DNA from: Rhynchopus sp. YZ270_cl-10
Lineage: Eukaryota; Euglenozoa; Diplonemea; Diplonemida; Diplonemidae
Direction of reading: 5' to 3'
DNA length: 64,000 nucleotides
Assembly (NCBI GenBank): GCA_964035575.1
Contig: OZ037838.1
Span: 186,001-250,000 of the forward strand
The notes below the pieces were generated by a model. It made no database searches, was not told the DNA's origin, and was given only the letters and a program-made list of their open reading frames with translations. A program made the position numbers and the translations under genes. This document shows positions 10,196 to 19,890 of the stretch, one piece after another. Numbering within the stretch: the first letter of the stretch is position 1; each line of letters begins with the position of its first letter.

Positions 10196-11263
10196 TCATT
10201 CACTGTTGTGTGGGTACAGATGCTTTGTCACAATGACGCCATCTGGTTGCATAATCATAACAACACGTGAACACGGCGATATCGCAAAGTGCCCAACTGA
10301 ACTTTGCGGTATCACATGCACACAGGACATGGTCGCCACATCATACTGGTGCAGGCGTAAACCCCTGACCACAAGGTACTTCCCGCACGGGGTGAACTGC
10401 ATGCGCATGACACGCTCACCCACATCAACACTGCGAAGAGCCGCACCACTCCAATCATAGAGGTGCACGGTGTCTTCCTCCCCCACAGCAAAGACAGAGG
10501 CAGACCGTGAAAGCGCCACTCTGCACCATATCTCCGCAGGCACACATGCCACAGCAACAACTGTGTTCACATCCCACAGACGTACGTTGTTCTCCTTGTT
10601 GGAGGAGGTGATCACCCACCCACCACAGTCCGACAGTGCCGCGCTCCATCGCCTTTCGTGTGAGAGAGAGCGGAGCAACGTCAGGTCTTCGTCATACACA
10701 GAGACGCCGTCTTTGCCCTGCGAGACAACAACACTACCACAGGAGAACACTGTCTGTGAGAAGCCGTCTACTTTGCGGACCACCTCCCCACCCGGAAGTG
10801 CAACCGCGAGAAGGTGGTCCCAACACGCCAGGTAGCAGCGTGTCTTGCACTGCGAGATGGCAGGCGGACCGACCATTTTAGTGTCCACGTCAAACGAGAA
10901 GGCAGTGTCGAAGGTTTCTGTGTCGAAGCCACTAACGTTCCTGTCATAAACATAGATGCAGAGTGTTCCACAACGCGACAGTGACAAGCCTCCCACATGA
11001 GTTGCAGTGTACTCAGCAGGACACTTGATGTCGGCAAAGCGAGGGCGGGCAAGCACGATCTGCACCCCTGCATCAAACGCAGTGTCCTGCAGACGGCACG
11101 TCCCCTCCAGCACCTGCGTGCCGATGCGCATCTCGACAGACGCAGGCGAGACAGCAAGCGCCGTGCACGCAACCTCCTTTGCCGCTGCAACGTTCGCCTC
11201 GCACGGCACCTCCACTGTCGCAGTCACGCCTGACTCTTCCAGCACAAAGGTCACATCCATCAT
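10196..11263 (-). CDS. Array copy A1: ubiquitin-like domain plus seven-bladed propeller protein
   Basis: 355 residues from a double ATG. Residues 1-75 have the order of a ubiquitin fold: hairpin (MDVTFVLEE...ATVEVP), helix (AAAKEVACTAL) and the strand-turn-strand that in ubiquitin reads LIFAGKQLEDG, here MRIGTQVLEGT. Residues about 85-355 split into seven repeats, each built round S-x-C-G or P-C-G-K-Y and several ending in a Tyr/Trp-Asp pair (VYDED, LWDVN, LYDWS, QYDVA), as in WD40 propellers. The same domain pair exists in the ribosome-assembly proteins Ytm1/WDR12 and Rsa4/NLE1, but this family does not look like either in sequence. No signal peptide or membrane segment. It belongs to the RPRFADIKC subtype and ends in HLYPHNSE. 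Function unknown; a protein-binding adaptor is the natural guess. Confidence 0.8.
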   Translation of the reverse strand: MMDVTFVLEESGVTATVEVPCEANVAAAKEVACTALAVSPASVEMRIGTQVLEGTCRLQDTAFDAGVQIVLARPRFADIKCPAEYTATHVGGLSLSRCGTLCIYVYDRNVSGFDTETFDTAFSFDVDTKMVGPPAISQCKTRCYLACWDHLLAVALPGGEVVRKVDGFSQTVFSCGSVVVSQGKDGVSVYDEDLTLLRSLSHERRWSAALSDCGGWVITSSNKENNVRLWDVNTVVAVACVPAEIWCRVALSRSASVFAVGEEDTVHLYDWSGAALRSVDVGERVMRMQFTPCGKYLVVRGLRLHQYDVATMSCVHVIPQSSVGHFAISPCSRVVMIMQPDGVIVTKHLYPHNSE

Positions 11264-11868
11264 TATTTCAAGTGGACACGTGAAAAGAGGAGACGAGGGA
11301 TGGGGGTCGCTGTTTTGAGCGGGGTGTAATTTCTGAGGTGGAGAATAATATGAACGGACAGTGAGGGTCTGAATGGAGTCATGAGGGCGTCAACACAAAC
11401 ACGATGGCATTTTCCGTAATCGTAAAAATGTTCGACCATAAAAAAGGTCGAACTTGTGGAAAATCCTGAAAACGCCGAACCTTTTTACGATGACAGTAAT
11501 GCATACGAACCACTGGCAATGCATTTTGAACCTGCACATCTTTTCCACAATCATTACAGAGAAAAAGAGGAAAGAAAAGTTGTAAGACGAACCTAAGCCC
11601 CTCGTACTTCGTCACCTTGAGCACAATCGTTATCGCGCGTTTGTGTTGCTTCTCGTTGTGACGTTACGAAAGCAACGACACTTAGCAAGCGTTGTGTCAC
11701 CCACACGAGAGCGCCGCATGGGCAGCGTGTCTGGTGGGCGACCTGTGGCAGGCAAACAAGAAAAAAGCAGCAACGGAGCTGAAAGGGGAGTTTCTTGGGG
11801 GGTGGTTTGAGGGTCTGGGGCTTTTTTGCTGGGACCTAGGGTGTTCCCAGTTCTCCCCTGGTCACACA
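11264..11868. other. Spacer between A2 and A1
   Basis: Starts with a class B 5' flank (shared with A12-A14), contains the dispersed motif around 11583-11618, and a 150 bp module at about 11680-11835 that is repeated at about 13095-13240. No gene seen. Confidence 0.6.
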
Positions 11869-12933
11869 TCACTCACTGTTGTGTGGGTACAGATGCCTTG
11901 TCGCAATGACACCATCTTTTTGCATAGCCAAAACAACACCTGAACATGGCGACATCGCAAAGGACACAACTGAGATTTGTATCACATGCACACAGGACAT
12001 GGTCGCCACATCATACTGGTGCAGCACGTCTATACCCCCAACCACAAGGTACTTCCCACATGGTGTGAACTGCATGCCCTGGACAGCCTCAACCACATCA
12101 ACACTGCGAAGAGCCGCACCACTCCAATCACACAGGCGCACCATGTTGTCGCTCTCCACAGCAAAGACCGAGGCAGACCGTGAAAGCGCCACAGTACACC
12201 ACATACCCGCAGGCACACATGCCACAACAACACCTGTGTTCACATCCCACAGACGTACGTTCTCCTCCTTGTTGGAGGTGATCACCCACCCACCACAGTC
12301 CGACAGTGCCGCGCTCCATCCCCTTTCGTGCGAGAGAGAGCGGAGCAACGTCAGGTCTTCGTCATACACAGAGACGCCGTCTTTGCCCTGCGAGACAACA
12401 ACACTGCCACGGGAGAACACTCTCTCTGAATAGCCGTCGACTTTGCGGACCACCTCCCCACCCGGAAGTGCAACCTCGAGAAGGCAGCCCCTGCATGGCA
12501 CGTAGCAGCGTGTCTTGCACTGTGAGATGGCGGGCGGACCGACCACTTTAGTACCCACTTCAAATGAGCAGAAAGTGTCGAAGGTTTCTGTGTCGAAGCC
12601 GCCAACATGCCTACTGAAGCCGTCACCATGGATGCAGAGCGTTCCACAACGCGACAGCGACAAGCCCACATGTGTTGCAGTGTATTCAGCAGGACACTTG
12701 ATGTCAGCAAAGCGAGGGCGGGCAAGCACGATCTGCACCCCTGCATCAAACGCAGTGTCCTGCAGACGGCACGTCCCCTCCAGCACCTGCGTGCCGATGC
12801 GCATCTCGACAGACGCAGGCGAGACAGCAAGCGCCGTGCACGCAACCTCCTTTGCCGCTGCAACGTCCGCCTCGCACGGCACCTCCACTGTCGCAGTCAC
12901 GCCTGACTCTTCCAGCACAAAGGTCACATCCAT
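11869..12933 (-). CDS. Array copy A2: Ubl-propeller protein
   Basis: 354 residues from the single ATG at 12931-12933; the frame stays open for 35 more codons upstream, but the other copies begin at this Met. Closest to A1 (shares QIVLARPRFADIKC and the TATHVG turn), with differences concentrated in the outer loops of blades 1, 2, 5 and 6. It ends in HLYPHNSE. Its 5' flank (GCTTTGCGTTGCTTCG) is unlike the three classes seen before other copies, so it may be under separate control. Confidence 0.8.
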   Translation of the reverse strand: MDVTFVLEESGVTATVEVPCEADVAAAKEVACTALAVSPASVEMRIGTQVLEGTCRLQDTAFDAGVQIVLARPRFADIKCPAEYTATHVGLSLSRCGTLCIHGDGFSRHVGGFDTETFDTFCSFEVGTKVVGPPAISQCKTRCYVPCRGCLLEVALPGGEVVRKVDGYSERVFSRGSVVVSQGKDGVSVYDEDLTLLRSLSHERGWSAALSDCGGWVITSNKEENVRLWDVNTGVVVACVPAGMWCTVALSRSASVFAVESDNMVRLCDWSGAALRSVDVVEAVQGMQFTPCGKYLVVGGIDVLHQYDVATMSCVHVIQISVVSFAMSPCSGVVLAMQKDGVIATRHLYPHNSE

Positions 12934-13339
12934 TGCTTTGCGTTGCTTCGTGAGAAGGTGCAAATCAGCACGTTTACTCCACCACAAACGGGGGGAGTGA
13001 TGAGGTGGGTGGGGGAGAGGTGTTGTTCTGTGTTGCATGTTTGTGGTGGTTCTCGTTGTGACGTGACGAAAGGAATGACACTAACTTGACGTGACTAAGC
13101 ATAGCGATGTGTCACCCACACGAGAGCGCCGTATGGCCAGCGTGTGAGGTGGGCGACCTGTGGCAGGCAAACAAGAGAAAAGCAGCAACAGGACTGAAAG
13201 TGGAGTTTCTTGGGGGGTGTTTTGAGGGTCTTGGGCTTTTTCTGGGACCCTGGGGTATATTTTTCACTGAGCTTGTTTTCACTGTTTTTTCAATGCTCGT
13301 ATTTCATCACCACCCTCCCTCCCCTCCCCTGGTCACACA
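12934..13339. other. Spacer between A3 and A2
   Basis: Contains the second copy of the 3' module (about 13095-13240) and a plus-strand pyrimidine-rich stretch shortly before the A3 stop (13308-13330) that recurs at the 3' side of several copies. No gene seen. Confidence 0.55.
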
Positions 13340-14407
13340 TCACTCACTGTTGTGTGGGTAAAGATGCCATGTCATAATGTCGCCATCTTTTTGCATAGCC
13401 ACAACAACACGTGAACATGGCGACATCGCAAAGGACACAACAAACCTTTCCGGCATCACATGCACACAGGACATTGTCGCCACATCATACTGGTGCAGCC
13501 CTTCTATATCCCCAACCACAAGGTACTTCCCACATGGGGTGAACTGCATGCCCTCGACATGCCCATCCACATCGACACTGCGAAGAGCCGCACCACTCCA
13601 ATCATAGAGGCGCACGTTGCGCATCCCCACAGCAAAGACAGAGGCAGACCGTGAAAGCGCCACTGTTTCGAACAACCCCGAAGGCACACATGCCACAGCA
13701 ACACCTGTGTTCACATCCCACAGACGTACGTTCTTCTCCTTGCTGGAGGAGGTGATCACCCACCCACCACAGTCCGACAGTGCCATGTCCCAACACGTTC
13801 CGTGCGAGAGAGAGCGGAGCAACGTCAGGTCTTCGTCATACACAGAGACGCCGTCTTTGCCCTTCGAGACAACAGCACTGCCGCAGACGAATACTGCGTA
13901 CGAGCGGCCGTCGACTTTGCGGACCACCTCCCCGCCCGGAAGTGCAACCTCGAGAAGGTAGTCTCTACATGGCACGTAGCACCGTGTCTTGCACTGCGAG
14001 ATGGCAGGCCCTCCGCGCACTTCATTGTCCACTTCAAACGAGAAGACAGTGTCGAAGGTTTCTGTGTCGAAGCCGCCAACATGCCCATTCCTGCTGCAAT
14101 AGACGCAGAGCGTTCCACAACGCGACAGTGACAAGTCTCCCACATGAGTTGCAGTGTACTCAGCAGGACACTTGATGTCGGCAAAGCGGCGGGCAAGCAC
14201 AACCTGCACCCCTGCATCAAACGCAGTGTCCTGCAGACGGCACGTCCCCTCCAGCACCTGCGTGCCGATGCGCATCTCGACAGAAGCAGGCGAAACAGCA
14301 AGCGCCGTGCACGCAACCTCCTTTGCCGCTGCAACCTTCGCCTCGCACGGCACCTCCACTGTCGCAGTCACGCCTGACTCTTCCAGCACAAAGGTCACAT
14401 CCATCAT
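13340..14407 (-). CDS. Array copy A3: Ubl-propeller protein
   Basis: 355 residues from the first of two adjacent ATGs (14405-14407). The helix carries Lys where most copies have Asp (CEAKVAAAKE), as in A9, A10 and A11. It uses the QVVLARRFADIKC subtype and a blade 1 loop reading YCSRNGHVGGFDTETF that is shared with A5. It ends in HLYPHNSE. Class A 5' flank (CATATTGTTAAGGGGTCTGT), nearly identical before A6, A7, A8 and A10. Confidence 0.8.
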   Translation of the reverse strand: MMDVTFVLEESGVTATVEVPCEAKVAAAKEVACTALAVSPASVEMRIGTQVLEGTCRLQDTAFDAGVQVVLARRFADIKCPAEYTATHVGDLSLSRCGTLCVYCSRNGHVGGFDTETFDTVFSFEVDNEVRGGPAISQCKTRCYVPCRDYLLEVALPGGEVVRKVDGRSYAVFVCGSAVVSKGKDGVSVYDEDLTLLRSLSHGTCWDMALSDCGGWVITSSSKEKNVRLWDVNTGVAVACVPSGLFETVALSRSASVFAVGMRNVRLYDWSGAALRSVDVDGHVEGMQFTPCGKYLVVGDIEGLHQYDVATMSCVHVMPERFVVSFAMSPCSRVVVAMQKDGDIMTWHLYPHNSE

Positions 14408-15041
14408 ATTGTTAAGGGGTCTGTTGTGTTTGATGTGATGGTTGGTGGTGTCACTTCGCAATGACAAATAAGAAGGTTGGTGGGTTGAATACGTGTTTCA
14501 ACAAACTCTGACAAAGCAAGCAATTTAAAGACACCTTACAAACACACAGTCACTGTGGTTTGCTAAAGATCGTGGTATGGAATAATAATTTCCTGGAGTG
14601 ATTTTCTTTGCCACGATTGTGCATAATAAATACATGATGACATGATCGTATTGTTGTTTGGCTAAGTGGTGTAGAAGGAACAGGATGAGGATGTCAGGCA
14701 GTGCAGCTACCTCAGATGCTGTGCGTTTGTCAAGTTGCAGCATCTGTGCATAACGTCCAGCTCAGGCGAAAAAGAGAAAGTGCAAAAAAAAAGTGACTCG
14801 AGAGACAATGCCTTGCCCTGGCAGTGTACCTTTTGGTGCGTGACCAGAACACCGTGGGTGGACCCGCGGCTGATCCCCCTAGACATAGATGGCGTGCGAA
14901 GAGTTTTCTTTGCATTCTTCTTCGCATTCGGGGGGAAAGCTAAAAGGGGTTTCTTGGGGGTGTTTTGAGGGTCTTGGGTTGTTTTGCTGGTACCCTGGGT
15001 TAGATTCATCACCACCCTCCCTCCCTTCCCCTGGTCACACA
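14408..15041. repeat. Spacer made of two duplicated modules
   Basis: About 14520-14770 is a module also found at 26855-27060 and 48300-48585 (and partly at 20824-20900). 14819-15073 is a second module repeated at 21033-21287 with hardly any differences and running into the 3' end of the gene. No gene seen; small open frames in the first module are not conserved in frame between copies. Confidence 0.7.
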
Positions 15042-15337
15042 TCACTCACTGTTGTGTGGGTACAGATGCCGTGTTACAATGACGCCACCTCGTTGCATAG
15101 CCACAACAACACGTGAACACGGCGATATCGCAAATGACTCGCCAGAGAGTTGCGGTATCACATACACACAGGACATGGTCGCCACATCGTACTGGTGCAG
15201 GTCACTAATGCATACCAAACCAGCCCTGTTGTCATGTTCAACATAAAAGTTCTTTACCACGCTGCAACGTCCGCCTCGCACGGCACCTCCACTGTCGCAG
15301 TCACGCCTGACTCTTCCAGCACAAAGGTCACATCCAT
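15042..15337 (-). pseudogene. Array copy A4: internal-deletion remnant of the Ubl-propeller gene
   Basis: The first ~26 codons (to ADVAA) are joined at about 15260/15261 directly to the last ~70 codons (from the blade 6 region, KNFYVEHDN, to HLYPHNSE). The join is out of frame and a stop follows soon after the junction. Most of the Ubl domain and blades 1-5 are gone. The retained 3' part is almost identical to that of A9, so the two share a recent origin or conversion. Class C 5' flank. Confidence 0.85.
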
Positions 15338-15530
15338 TGTTTTGTCTTCTTCTTGTTCCACCTCTGTTGGGAGGAGATGAGGTGTGGGTTGTTTTGTTTT
15401 GTGTGTTTGTGATGGTTTCGTTGTGTCGGTAGTTTCCACCAACAGAAGAGGGTCATAACAAAGCAAAAGTGAAAAAGAGAGGTAAAGGGTGGTGTGGTCG
15501 TTAGCGTGAAAATGTCTCAAAATGATTCCC

Positions 15531-15650
15531 CCACAGGCTAGTAGGTCGAGGGTGCAACGCAAATACTGATGCAACGCACGATAGCAACACACCGCAGTAC
15601 TCAGCGACAGCGAGGAGGTACTTCCCACACAGGGTGGACTGCGTCACTCA
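15531..15650 (-). pseudogene. Propeller relic, first of three similar
   Basis: A scrap of blade 6 coding sequence (the CGKYL block is still visible as GGTACTTCCCACACAGGGTG on the plus strand) joined to unrelated bases. The same relic, with the same left junction (CTAGTAGGTCGAGGGTGCAACG), appears at 16931-17045 and 42831-42955. Confidence 0.65.
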
Positions 15651-16760
15651 GTAGGGGTACAGATGTTGTGTCACAAGGACGTCACTTCCTGCGTCACCTC
15701 CTGCTGCCTGGAACACAACCACACGTGAACACGGAGAGATCACAAATGAAGAGGCAACAACGACGTCGGAGAACACACGCACACAGGACATGGTCGCCAC
15801 GTCATACTGGTGCAGTGAATGTTGTCGATGATCCACCGCCAACCGTACTACGAGATACTTCCCACATGGTGTGAATTTTATGCAAAGAAAGGAAAGATTC
15901 TCCTGTTCAAAGCTGCCAAGAGCCGCACCGCTCCAGTCGTAGAGGTTCAGCACTTTATTTTCCCCCACCACAGCAAAGACAGAGGCAGACCGTGAAAGCG
16001 CCACGCACGACCCATCCGCAGGCACACATGCAACAACTTCACCTGTGTTCACATCCCACAGACGTGCGTTCTTCTCAGTGATCCAGGAGGAGGTGATCAC
16101 ACACCCACCACAGTCCGATACTGCCACGCACCCGCACCACTGGCCGCACCCCTTGTGCGAGAGAGAGCGGAGCAACGTCAGGTCTTCGTCATACACAGAG
16201 ACGCCGTCTTTGCCTTGGGAGACAACAACATCGCCACACGCAAACACTGAGTACGAGGGGCCGTCGACTTTGCGGAGCACCTCCCCGCCCGGAAGCGCAA
16301 CCTCGAGAAAGGACTCCTCACACGCCAGGTAGCAGCGTGTCTTGCACTGCGAGATCGCAAGCGCACCGTGCACTTTAGTGCCCACTTCAAACGAGAAGAC
16401 AGTGTCGAAGGTTTCTGTGTCGAAGCCGCCAACATGCCCATTCCTGCTACAATAGACGCAGAGCGTTCCACAACGCGACAGCGACAACGACGTCGCTTGC
16501 GGCTCAACACTGTACTCAGCAGGACACATGATGTCGGCAAAGCGGCGGGCAAGCACAACCTGCACCCCTGCATCAAACGCAGTGTCCTGCAGACGGCACG
16601 TCCCCTCCAGCACCTGCGTGCCGATGCGCATCTCGACAGACGCAGGCGAGACAGCAAGCGCCGTGCACGCAACCTCCTTTGCCGCTGCAACGTCCGCCTC
16701 GCACGGCACCTCCACTGTCGCAGTCACGCCTGACTCTTCCAGCACAAAGGTCACATCCAT
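15648..16760 (-). CDS. Array copy A5: Ubl-propeller protein
   Basis: 370 residues from a single ATG. RRFADIMC variant, with YSVEPQATS replacing the usual turn before blade 1. Blade 4 is longer than in A1-A3 (GCGQWCGCVAVSDCGG) and blade 7 carries an insertion (QAAGGDAGSDVL). It ends in QHLYPY rather than HNSE. Class C 5' flank. Its stop abuts the relic at 15531-15650. Confidence 0.8.
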   Translation of the reverse strand: MDVTFVLEESGVTATVEVPCEADVAAAKEVACTALAVSPASVEMRIGTQVLEGTCRLQDTAFDAGVQVVLARRFADIMCPAEYSVEPQATSLSLSRCGTLCVYCSRNGHVGGFDTETFDTVFSFEVGTKVHGALAISQCKTRCYLACEESFLEVALPGGEVLRKVDGPSYSVFACGDVVVSQGKDGVSVYDEDLTLLRSLSHKGCGQWCGCVAVSDCGGCVITSSWITEKNARLWDVNTGEVVACVPADGSCVALSRSASVFAVVGENKVLNLYDWSGAALGSFEQENLSFLCIKFTPCGKYLVVRLAVDHRQHSLHQYDVATMSCVRVFSDVVVASSFVISPCSRVVVFQAAGGDAGSDVLVTQHLYPY

Positions 16761-17130
16761 TGTTTTCTCTTCTTAAGGTTCTTCTTGAGGTGTGGGTTGT
16801 TTTGTTTTGTTTTGCGATGTTTTAGTTACATCTGCAGTTTCCATAACAAAAGAGGGTTGGAACAAGGAAAAAGTGAAAAAGAGAGGTAAAGGGTAGTGTG
16901 GTCGTTATCATGAAAATGTCTCAAAATGATTCCCCAGGCTAGTAGGTCGAGGGTGCAACGTAAATACTGATGCAACGCACGATCGCAACACACCGCAGTA
17001 CTCAGCGACAGCGAGGAGGTACTTCCCACACAGGGTGGACTGCACGCCCAGACATGCCCATGCTTCATCAAAGCTGCAAAGAGCCGCACTGCTACTATCA
17101 TAGAGCTGCACGCTGTTGTGCTCATGAGGG
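16761..17130. pseudogene. Class C flank plus degraded propeller relic
   Basis: After the class C flank (to about 16920) comes the second relic copy, 16931-17045, which continues to about 17140 with a decayed blade 5-6 segment on the minus strand (NSVQLYDSSSAALCSF, compare VQLYDWSGAALGSF of intact copies). Stops and frame breaks make it non-functional. Confidence 0.65.
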
Positions 17131-18291
17131 TTACTCTTCTCTGTTTTCATCCCACGTAACATCACTCAAGTAGGGGTACAGATGCCGTGACACAAGGTTG
17201 TCACTTTCTCCTGACTCAAACAAAACCACACGTGAACACGGCGATATCGCAAACGTAGCTTGGCCGGCATTTGGTATCACATGCACACAGGACATGGTCG
17301 CCACATCATACTGGTGCAGGGTGCACTCTTCAGAATCCAGAACAAAGTCACCACTCACAAACCCAACAACGACGTACTTCCCACACGGAGTGAACTGCAC
17401 GGCAAAGACGCGAGACACCTGCATTTGAAAGCTGCCAAGAGCCGCACCACTCCAGTCGTAGAGCTGAACTTTTTCAGAGCACACCACAGCAAAGACAGAG
17501 GCAGACTGTGAAAGCGCCACTCCCCTCCCATCCGCAGGCACACATGCCACAGCTTCTCCTGTGTTCACATCCCACAGACGTGCGTTGTTCTCACTGAGGG
17601 AGGAGGAGATCACCCACCCACCACAGTCCGACACTGCCGCTTTCGCACACCCTTCGTGCGAGAGAGAGCGGAGCAACGTCAGGTCTTCGTCATACACAGA
17701 GACCCCGTCTTCACCTTGGGAGACAACAACACCATCACACGCGAACACTGAGTGCAAGGTGCCGTCGACTTTGCGGAGCACCTCCCCACCCGGAAGCGCA
17801 ACCTTAGCAAGACAACGCCTGAACGCCATGTAACAGCATGTCTTGCACCGTGAGATGGCAGCTGGACCGAGCCCACCAAATTCGACTTCAAACTTGAAGG
17901 CAGTCTCGAAGGTTTCTGTGTCAAAGCCGACACCGGTAATACCGATACCACCACTGGGATTGGAACGTTCCAAGTGGAAATAGAGACAGAGCGTTCCACA
18001 AGGAGACAACGAGAAGTTGCACAAGTTGTCCGGCACACTGTGTTTAGCAGGACACTTGATGTCAGCAAAGCGGCGGGCAAGCACAACCTGCACCCCTGCA
18101 TCAAACGCAGTGTCCTGCAGACGGCACGTCCCCTCCAGCACCTGCGTGCCGATGCGCATCTCGACAGACGCAGGCGAGACAGCAAGCGCCGTGCACGCAA
18201 CCTCCTTTGCCGCTGCAACGTCCGCCTCGCACGGCACCTCCACTGTCGCAGTCACGCCTGACTCTTCCAGCACAAAGGTCACATCCATCAT
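17131..18291 (-). CDS. Array copy A6: Ubl-propeller protein with C-terminal extension
   Basis: 386 residues from the first of two ATGs. Blade 1 is the most divergent of the set: CPAKHSVPDNLCNF replaces the common turn and an extra loop (SNPSGGIGITG) precedes GFDTETF. The C-terminus reads HLYPYLSDVTWDENREE: the usual stop after PY is gone and eleven residues of the neighbouring relic are read through. Class A 5' flank. Confidence 0.8.
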   Translation of the reverse strand: MMDVTFVLEESGVTATVEVPCEADVAAAKEVACTALAVSPASVEMRIGTQVLEGTCRLQDTAFDAGVQVVLARRFADIKCPAKHSVPDNLCNFSLSPCGTLCLYFHLERSNPSGGIGITGVGFDTETFETAFKFEVEFGGLGPAAISRCKTCCYMAFRRCLAKVALPGGEVLRKVDGTLHSVFACDGVVVSQGEDGVSVYDEDLTLLRSLSHEGCAKAAVSDCGGWVISSSLSENNARLWDVNTGEAVACVPADGRGVALSQSASVFAVVCSEKVQLYDWSGAALGSFQMQVSRVFAVQFTPCGKYVVVGFVSGDFVLDSEECTLHQYDVATMSCVHVIPNAGQATFAISPCSRVVLFESGESDNLVSRHLYPYLSDVTWDENREE

Positions 18292-18698
18292 ATTGTTAAG
18301 GGGTCTGTTGTGTTTGATGTGATGGTTGGTGGTGTCACTTCGCAACGACAAATAAGAAGGTTGGTGGGTTAAATACGTTTTTCAACAAACTCTGACAAAG
18401 CAAGCAATTTGAAGATACCCTGCGGCAAACACACAGGAGATGTGAAAAGAAACCTCATGACCTGCCCGTACTGTGTGAACGGGGAAGGTATACAACCGAT
18501 TGTCACCCGGTTTGTGTTTCCGTTTAACAGATTGGATCCTCATGGAAAAGTAAGAAAAATAGAAACTTAACATTCATCGCACGATCGCGCCAGGGTGTTT
18601 AGGGGAGGAAAGCTCCTTGATGATGTTTCATCTTTGACATTTCGCCTTTGCACGAATGAAGAAGCTATTAGGCAAGAAAGAGGGACGCACCTCAGACC
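18292..18698. other. Spacer between A7 and A6
   Basis: Begins with the class A flank (to about 18420); the remainder is unique DNA without a recognisable gene. Confidence 0.5.
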
Positions 18699-19796
18699 CT
18701 AGTAGGGGTGCAGGTGTCTTGTTAGTATAGTGTTGCCAGACTGGTTTACAAACACAACCACACGCGAACATGGCGATATCGCAAAGGGCGAACCTTTGGT
18801 GTTCGGTATCTCACGTACGCAGGACATGCTCGACAGATCATACTGAAGCAGGGACCAGTCACCGCCCTGTGCAACATCCAGACTGTTAATCACAAGGTAC
18901 TTCCCACACGGGGTGAACTGCATGCCGCAGAAGTAAGTGCCTGAGTCCTGTGCAAAGCTGCCCATAGCCACACCACTCCAATCATAGAGGTGCACTTTGT
19001 CAGAGCCCTCTACAGCAAAGACAGAGGCAGACCGTGAAAGCGCCACATTGCCCCCTGCCACGGGCACACATGCCACAGCTTCTCCTGTGTTCACATCCCA
19101 CAGACGTGCCTTCTTCTCTTCAAGTAAGGATGAGGTGACCACCCACCCACCACAGTCCGACACTGCCACCTCCCTGCACCCTTCATGCGAGAGAGAGCGG
19201 AGCAACGTCAGGTCTTCGTCATACACAGAGACGCCGTCTGTGCCTCGGGAGACAACAACACCGCCACACGCGAACACTGAGTACGAGGAGCCGTCGACTT
19301 TGCGGAGCACCTCCCCACCCGGAAGCGCAACCTCGTGCATACCTTCCCTGCACGCCAGGTAGCAGCGTGTCTTGCACTGCGAGATAGCAGGGGAAGCGTG
19401 GAAACGAAGCTGACTTACACTAAAAGCGAAGGTAGTGTCGAAGGTTTCTGTGTCGAAGCCACTAATAGCATGCTTTTCATCACAAGAGAGACAGAGCGTT
19501 CCACAACGCGACAGCGACAAGTGCTTCACTCCCTCCTGCACGTTATACTCAGCAGGACACTTGATGTCGGCAAAGCGGCGGGCAAGCACAACCTGCACCC
19601 CTGCATCAAACGCAGTGTCCTGCAGACGGCACGTCCCCTCCAGCACCTGCGTGCCGATGCGCATCTCGACAGACGCAGGCGAGACAGCAAGCGCCGTGCA
19701 CGCAACCTCCTTTGCCGCTGCAACGTCCGCCTCGCACGGCACCTCCACTGTCGCAGTCACGCCTGACTCTTCCAGCACAAAGGTCACATCCATCAT
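18699..19796 (-). CDS. Array copy A7: Ubl-propeller protein
   Basis: 365 residues from a double ATG. Blade 1 (YNVQEGVKH, CDEKHAISGFDTETF) and blade 2 (SVSQLRFHASPAISQC) are its own. Blade 6 differs from other copies in reading LLQYDLSSMSCVREIP, and the C-terminus is RHLHPY. The class A 5' flank is cut at its far end by the 921 bp element inserted at 19897. Confidence 0.8.
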   Translation of the reverse strand: MMDVTFVLEESGVTATVEVPCEADVAAAKEVACTALAVSPASVEMRIGTQVLEGTCRLQDTAFDAGVQVVLARRFADIKCPAEYNVQEGVKHLSLSRCGTLCLSCDEKHAISGFDTETFDTTFAFSVSQLRFHASPAISQCKTRCYLACREGMHEVALPGGEVLRKVDGSSYSVFACGGVVVSRGTDGVSVYDEDLTLLRSLSHEGCREVAVSDCGGWVVTSSLLEEKKARLWDVNTGEAVACVPVAGGNVALSRSASVFAVEGSDKVHLYDWSGVAMGSFAQDSGTYFCGMQFTPCGKYLVINSLDVAQGGDWSLLQYDLSSMSCVREIPNTKGSPFAISPCSRVVVFVNQSGNTILTRHLHPY

Positions 19797-19890
19797 ATTG
19801 TTAAGGGGTCTGTTGTGTTTGATGTGATGGTTGGTGGTGTCACTTCGCCATGACAAATAAGAAGGTGGTCGGTTAAATACGTGTTTCAAC

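Noticed and set aside
14525-14743. Small protein in the duplicated spacer module
   Set aside because: The copies at 26855 and 48300 do not keep the frame open, so repetition is of DNA, not of a protein.
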